DNA from: Streptomyces fragilis
Lineage (GTDB): Bacteria; Actinomycetota; Actinomycetes; Streptomycetales; Streptomycetaceae
Length of the DNA: 64,000 bases
NCBI RefSeq assembly: GCF_003112515.1
Contig: NZ_BEVZ01000005.1
Span: 434,001 to 498,000 of the forward strand
Reading direction: 5' to 3'
The notes beneath the pieces were generated by a model. The model saw nothing but the letters and a program-made list of their open reading frames with translations. It did no database searches and was not told the DNA's origin. The first letter of the stretch is position 1. Each line of letters opens with the position of its first letter. Made by a program: the position numbers and the translations under genes. Of this stretch, positions 60,492 through 64,000 are shown one piece after another.

Positions 60492-62627
60492 TCAGGAGGT
60501 GCGGCAGACCGTGCCGTTCAGGGTGAACGTCGTCGGGGCCGGGTTGGCCCCGTCGTTGGCGCCGACGAATCCGAAGGTGGCGGTGGAGCCGCCCTTCGGG
60601 GCGAGCACCGCGTTCTGCCCGTTGTCGGTCACGTGGACCCGGGTGCCGGAGCTGGAGAGCTTCGCGTTCCAGAAGCTCTGGACCGACTGGCCGGTGGAGG
60701 GCCAGGCGAAGTCCAGGGTCCAGCCGTTGATCGCGGTGTCGGCGAGGTTGGACACGGTGACCGTGGCGACGAAGCCGTTGCCCCAGCCGGTGTCCACCCG
60801 GTAGGTGACCAGGCAGCTGCTGTCGCGCGGCGCGGTGGTGGCGAAGGTCAGCGGCTCGGACGGGCGGGATAGCCGGCCGTCGGCGTCACGGGCGAGGACG
60901 TTGACGGTGTGCTCGGAGCCCGGCGGAAGGTTCCTGACCGTCGCCGAGGTGGAGGTCGAGGTCGCCAGCAGCTGGGCGTTCGTGCCCAGGCGCTCGTACA
61001 CCTCGTAGCGCACCGCCTTGCCGCTGCTCGGCGCGGACCAGCTCAGCGTGGCGGTGGAGCTGTCCACCGCGGTGACCTTCGGCGCGCCGGGGGCGCCGAC
61101 CGAGGCGGCCGCCGAGTGCGGGGAGACGGTCACCGTGGTGATCGAGTACGGCGGGAGCTCCTGGACGCCCCCGCCGGTGGCGGCGACCCGGGTGACATCG
61201 CTGTCACCGCGGCCGTAGCGGTGCACCACCGGGGCCTGGGTGGTGGGCGTGAACCCGGCGTAGCCGATCCGCGCGGTGTGGGTGGCGTCCTTGTCCTTGT
61301 TGATCAGCATGACGCTCAGGGTGCCGTCGGCGCGGCGCACGGCGTGGGCGGAGACCTGGTCGTCGGTGGTCGAGGAGGCGACCATGGTGTCGCCGGGCGT
61401 GCCCAGCTTGGTGAGGGACTTCAGGCCGAAGTAGGGGTGGAACGGCGTGTTGACGGCCGGCTGGCAGACGTCGCCGACGCAGCCGCCGCTGGAGAGCAGG
61501 CCGTAGTCGTTGAAGTCGGTGTCGCCGTCGACCGTGCTCACCTTGTCGGGCCCGTTGTGGGTGTTCCACCAGTCGACGTTGAAGACGCCGTTCTCCAGGG
61601 CCGTCATGTAGGTGTCCGCGGCGAACAGGCCGTTGGGGCGGCTGTTCATCTGGGTGTTGGAGTTGACCTCGGTGAGCGCGATGCCGATCTTCGAGGAGCG
61701 CTCCCCGGCGTAGCGGTCGATCTGGCGTCGGACCTCACGCAGCTGCCCGGGCAGCCGGGTCGTCCGGTCGAGGGCCTCGTCGGCGCTCGCACCGCCGGGG
61801 TAGGAGTGCACGATCACGAAGTCGACCGTGCCGGCCACGGCGGCGAGGACGGTGTGGTTCCAGTCGGCCGAGTCGCCCTCGCCGGTGATCCCGTCGGGCC
61901 AGTCGCCCGGGGTGGTCAGCACGGCGCCGATCTTGATCGTGGGGTCGACGGCCTTCATGGCCTCGGCGTAGGCGAGGACGTTGCGGGCGTACTCCCTGGG
62001 GCTCTTGTCCGCGTGGTCGTCGGCCTCCCAGCCGCTGCCGTAGTGGCCGTTGCCGTAGATCTCGTTGCCGATCTCCCAGTACTTCGCCCCGTACCCCTTG
62101 GTGACGTTGGCGTACCGGACCCAGTCGGCGGCCTCCTGCGGGGTGCCGGTGCCGTAGTTGGCGATGATCATCGGCTGGCCGCCGGTGGCGCGGACGGTGC
62201 CCATGAACTCGTCGAAGCTCGTGCCGGGGGCCACGTAGCCGCCGGGGGCGGTGTGGTCCTTCCAGTGGTAGATGTCGCCGTAGGAGCCGCCGGGGTAGCG
62301 CATGACCTTCACGCCCGCGTCGCTCATGAGGTCGACGACCTCCGGGTCGTTCATGTGGGAGTCCCAGATGGCGGTGTTCACCCCGAACGCCGCCTTGTCG
62401 ATGGTGCCGAGGCCGATCCCGGCGTTGACGGAGACGTCCACGGTCGCCGCGTCGGCGGTCGCGGCCTCGGCGGCCTGGCCGGCGGCCGCCGGGCTCGGCG
62501 GGACCGCGGCCAGCGCGGCGACGGTGGCCAGTGCGCAGGTCAGCACGGCGACCGGGCGTCGGCGGCCGGACCGGACGAGACCGGCGCGGCCTAAGAGGCC
62601 GTGGGTGAGGCGATGGGCGAGCGGCAT
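60492..62627 (-). CDS. Secreted clan GH-A hydrolase with fibronectin-III and CBM2 (GH51/arabinofuranosidase-like)
   Basis: A 711-residue precursor. Signal peptide with a hydrophobic run RPVAVLTCALATVAALAAV. Catalytic TIM barrel: WEIGNEIYGNGHYG (acid/base NE) and GIALTEVNSNTQ (nucleophile E), with VKVMRYPGGSYGDIYHW typical of GH51/GH-A arabinofuranosidases or cellulose-binding hydrolases. Then Fn3 (APGAPKVTAVDSSTATL) and a C-terminal CBM2 (SSCLVTYRVDTGWGNGFVAT, Trp residues for crystalline cellulose). ATG 62627 has GAGGAGG. A perfect CebR box is 82 bp upstream. Exact GH family uncertain. Confidence 0.86.
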   Translation of the reverse strand: MPLAHRLTHGLLGRAGLVRSGRRRPVAVLTCALATVAALAAVPPSPAAAGQAAEAATADAATVDVSVNAGIGLGTIDKAAFGVNTAIWDSHMNDPEVVDLMSDAGVKVMRYPGGSYGDIYHWKDHTAPGGYVAPGTSFDEFMGTVRATGGQPMIIANYGTGTPQEAADWVRYANVTKGYGAKYWEIGNEIYGNGHYGSGWEADDHADKSPREYARNVLAYAEAMKAVDPTIKIGAVLTTPGDWPDGITGEGDSADWNHTVLAAVAGTVDFVIVHSYPGGASADEALDRTTRLPGQLREVRRQIDRYAGERSSKIGIALTEVNSNTQMNSRPNGLFAADTYMTALENGVFNVDWWNTHNGPDKVSTVDGDTDFNDYGLLSSGGCVGDVCQPAVNTPFHPYFGLKSLTKLGTPGDTMVASSTTDDQVSAHAVRRADGTLSVMLINKDKDATHTARIGYAGFTPTTQAPVVHRYGRGDSDVTRVAATGGGVQELPPYSITTVTVSPHSAAASVGAPGAPKVTAVDSSTATLSWSAPSSGKAVRYEVYERLGTNAQLLATSTSTSATVRNLPPGSEHTVNVLARDADGRLSRPSEPLTFATTAPRDSSCLVTYRVDTGWGNGFVATVTVSNLADTAINGWTLDFAWPSTGQSVQSFWNAKLSSSGTRVHVTDNGQNAVLAPKGGSTATFGFVGANDGANPAPTTFTLNGTVCRTS

Positions 62628-62708
62628 GGGGCGTGTTCCTCCTCGGGCGGCACCGACGGCGGGGCGCCCGGTGCCGATGGTGGTCCGCGCATCTGGGTAC
62701 CTGTCATG

Positions 62709-62722
62709 TGGGAGCGCTCCCA
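62709..62722. promoter_or_regulatory. CebR box upstream of clan-A hydrolase
   Basis: Perfect palindrome TGGGAGCGCTCCCA, identical to the site before the GH6 cellulase. It places this enzyme in the CebR-type cellooligosaccharide regulon. Confidence 0.9.
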
Positions 62723-62814
62723 CGATGATGCGGGGGAGGCATGACCGCGTCAATGGGGCGGACGGGGGCAGTCCTGACCGCCCCGCGCCGCCTGCGGGCG
62801 GGCATCCCGGCTGT

Positions 62815-62970
62815 ACCGGAGCCGCCCGGCGGGCGAGGGGTTCCGCGTGCACGGGAGCCGCCCGGCGGGGGAAGTGTTTCGCGTGCACCGGAGCCGCCGG
62901 GCGGGCATCCCGCGTGCACCGGAACTGCCCAGCGGGCGAGGCGTTCGCGTTCGCCGGAACCGCCGGGTGG
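62815..62970. repeat. Degenerate 31-37-bp tandem repeat before the SPFH gene
   Basis: Four and a half imperfect copies of a unit with core ACCGGAGCCGCCCGGCGGGC and GCGTGCAC, for example 62815-62850, 62851-62886 and 62887-62917. No gene in this stretch (62723-63080). Confidence 0.7.
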
Positions 62971-63080
62971 TGGTGCGGCGTCCGCAGGGATGCGACTCGC
63001 GCGGGCAGCCCCCGGCGGGACTCGCGGGGCCCGCTCCGACCGGGCGGGCCCGTCACCGGAACAGGGGGCAGGGGGATCGG

Positions 63081-63968
63081 ATGCTCTTTCTCTGCGTGCT
63101 GCTGCTCGTCGCGGCGGTCGTGCTGTACCTCGTCGGCCGCGCCCAGGACGGCGGCGGCTGGAAGCTGGGCGCGGCGATCAGCGCCGTGGCCGCCGTGCTG
63201 TCCGGGATATTCGCCTGCGTGCACGTGGTGAGCGCCTACGAGGTGGGCGTCCCGGTGACCTTCGGGTCGGTCGGCGAGCCACTGTCCTCCGGCGTCAACC
63301 TCTCGTCGCCGTTCACCGACGTCACGACCTTCTCCACCCGCCCCGTGGACCTGAACCTCGACGGCAAGGACCGCGTCGAGGTCCGCTCCGCGGAGGGCGG
63401 CGTGCTCTACGCCGACGTCACCGTGAAGTGGGCCGTGGTGCCCAAGGACGCGGTGCGGCTCTACCAGCTCGCGGGCAGCGAGGAAGGGGTGCAGGAGCGG
63501 CTGGTCACCCCTGACAGCCGGGAGATCATCCGCAACGTCTTCGCGCAGCACACCAGCGAGGAGGGCTACGCCTCGGCGCGTGAGCAGATCGGCACCGAGA
63601 TCGCGGACCTCATCAAGAAGCGGCTGTCCCCGCGCGGCATCGACGTCACCGCCGTCAACCTGCGCAACGTCCGGCCCTCGGAGAAGCTGCAGGACCAGAT
63701 CGACGCCAAGCTGCAGCAGGAACAGGCGACCCAGCGGGCCGAGGAGGCCGCGCGCACCGCGGAGGCGGAGGCCAAGCGCCGGCGGATCGAGGCGAAGGGC
63801 ATCGCTGACTCCAACAAGATCCTGGAGCGCTCGCTGAGCGACAAGGTGCTGTACAACCAGTGCCTGGAGGCGTTCAAGGAGGCCGCCAAGTCGCACCCGG
63901 TGTACGCCTCGCCGTGCGGCGCGGGCTCGGGCGGCTCCCCGGTGATCGTCGACGGGACGAAGAACTAG
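63081..63968 (+). CDS. SPFH/prohibitin-family membrane protein
   Basis: A 295-residue protein with an N-terminal membrane segment (residues 1-17), a second one (about 28-50), an SPFH core (AYEVGVPVTFGSVGEPLSSG; VEVRSAEGGVLYADVTVKWAV; RNVFAQHTSEEGYASAREQ) and a long coiled-coil tail (KLQQEQATQRAEEAARTAEAE), ending in a short Gly-rich part. Prohibitin/HflK-type proteins form membrane rafts and control proteases. ATG 63081 has GGGGGATCGG upstream. It may be regulated separately from the hydrolase. Confidence 0.9.
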   Translation: MLFLCVLLLVAAVVLYLVGRAQDGGGWKLGAAISAVAAVLSGIFACVHVVSAYEVGVPVTFGSVGEPLSSGVNLSSPFTDVTTFSTRPVDLNLDGKDRVEVRSAEGGVLYADVTVKWAVVPKDAVRLYQLAGSEEGVQERLVTPDSREIIRNVFAQHTSEEGYASAREQIGTEIADLIKKRLSPRGIDVTAVNLRNVRPSEKLQDQIDAKLQQEQATQRAEEAARTAEAEAKRRRIEAKGIADSNKILERSLSDKVLYNQCLEAFKEAAKSHPVYASPCGAGSGGSPVIVDGTKN

Positions 63969-64000
63969 CCGGGTCGCCGCCTGGCGTGCCTCTCGGGATT

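Overview
The window is a high-G+C actinobacterial chromosome segment, almost certainly from a Streptomyces. The signs are the strong third-position G/C bias, frequent GTG starts, 4-bp ATGA/GTGA overlaps, and lineage-typical families: helix-turn-helix/DUF397 pairs, DUF574 methyltransferases, SigE-family sigma factors, and the conserved SCO2521-SCO2525 families. From memory, the order era - leuA - SCO2525..2521 - recO - uppS - zur/znu - glyS - dusB - ppdK - nirBD resembles the S. coelicolor SCO2486-SCO2547 core region. No rRNA, tRNA, IS element or CRISPR array was recognised.

Layout. 1-7.5 kb is housekeeping: the RNase Z end, an adenosine/adenine deaminase, and a minus-strand block of era, a zinc-ligand-less cytidine deaminase-like gene, an S66 carboxypeptidase, an MmcQ/YjbR protein, a CorC/HlyC-type CBS protein, ybeY and phoH. 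7.7-11.7 kb is a sugar operon (GH1 beta-glucosidase, sugar transporter, PfkB kinase) headed by a hairpin that covers the Shine-Dalgarno. 11.8-13.3 kb is an emfourin-type inhibitor with an M4 protease, separated by a 14-bp minisatellite. 13.5-15.4 kb is leuA with a four-leucine leader peptide. 15.6-18.9 kb carries a TerB-like protein, a SigE-family sigma factor with a membrane protein, a phosphatase and an acetyltransferase. 19.1-25.8 kb is a six-gene, same-strand cassette of unknown function: methyltransferase, all-helical protein, ParA-like protein with a variant P-loop, two orphan families, and a membrane/coiled-coil protein. 25.8-33.5 kb holds recO, uppS, a GH11 xylanase, the znuACB-zur zinc operon with Zur-box-like sites, and glyS. 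33.5-37.3 kb has a VOC protein, an NmrA/TetR divergent pair, and an ATPase/HTH/DUF397 regulatory trio.

37.4-40.4 kb is the most striking locus. A small helical protein carries at its C-terminus a short motif that is repeated at the N-terminus of the adjacent NLR-like NB-ARC/TPR ATPase. This is the layout of bacterial amyloid-signalling (BASS) cell-death pairs. The TPR DNA contains near-identical 120-bp repeats.

40.5-64 kb contains dusB, a GH6 cellulase and a clan-A hydrolase with CBM2 (each with a perfect CebR palindrome upstream), a GH63-like glucosidase, ppdK, a PhoX-family protein, gene remnants, an SDR, a VapBC-like toxin-antitoxin pair, a frameshifted gene, a DUF574 methyltransferase, the nirBD nitrite reductase operon with an extra NirB-like flavoprotein and a correctly phased GlnR-type site, a ComB-like phosphatase, a MOSC protein and an SPFH protein.

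The genes suggest a saprophyte that degrades cellulose and xylan under CebR-type control, assimilates nitrite under GlnR, and carries a probable NLR-type abortive-infection or allorecognition module next to housekeeping genes.
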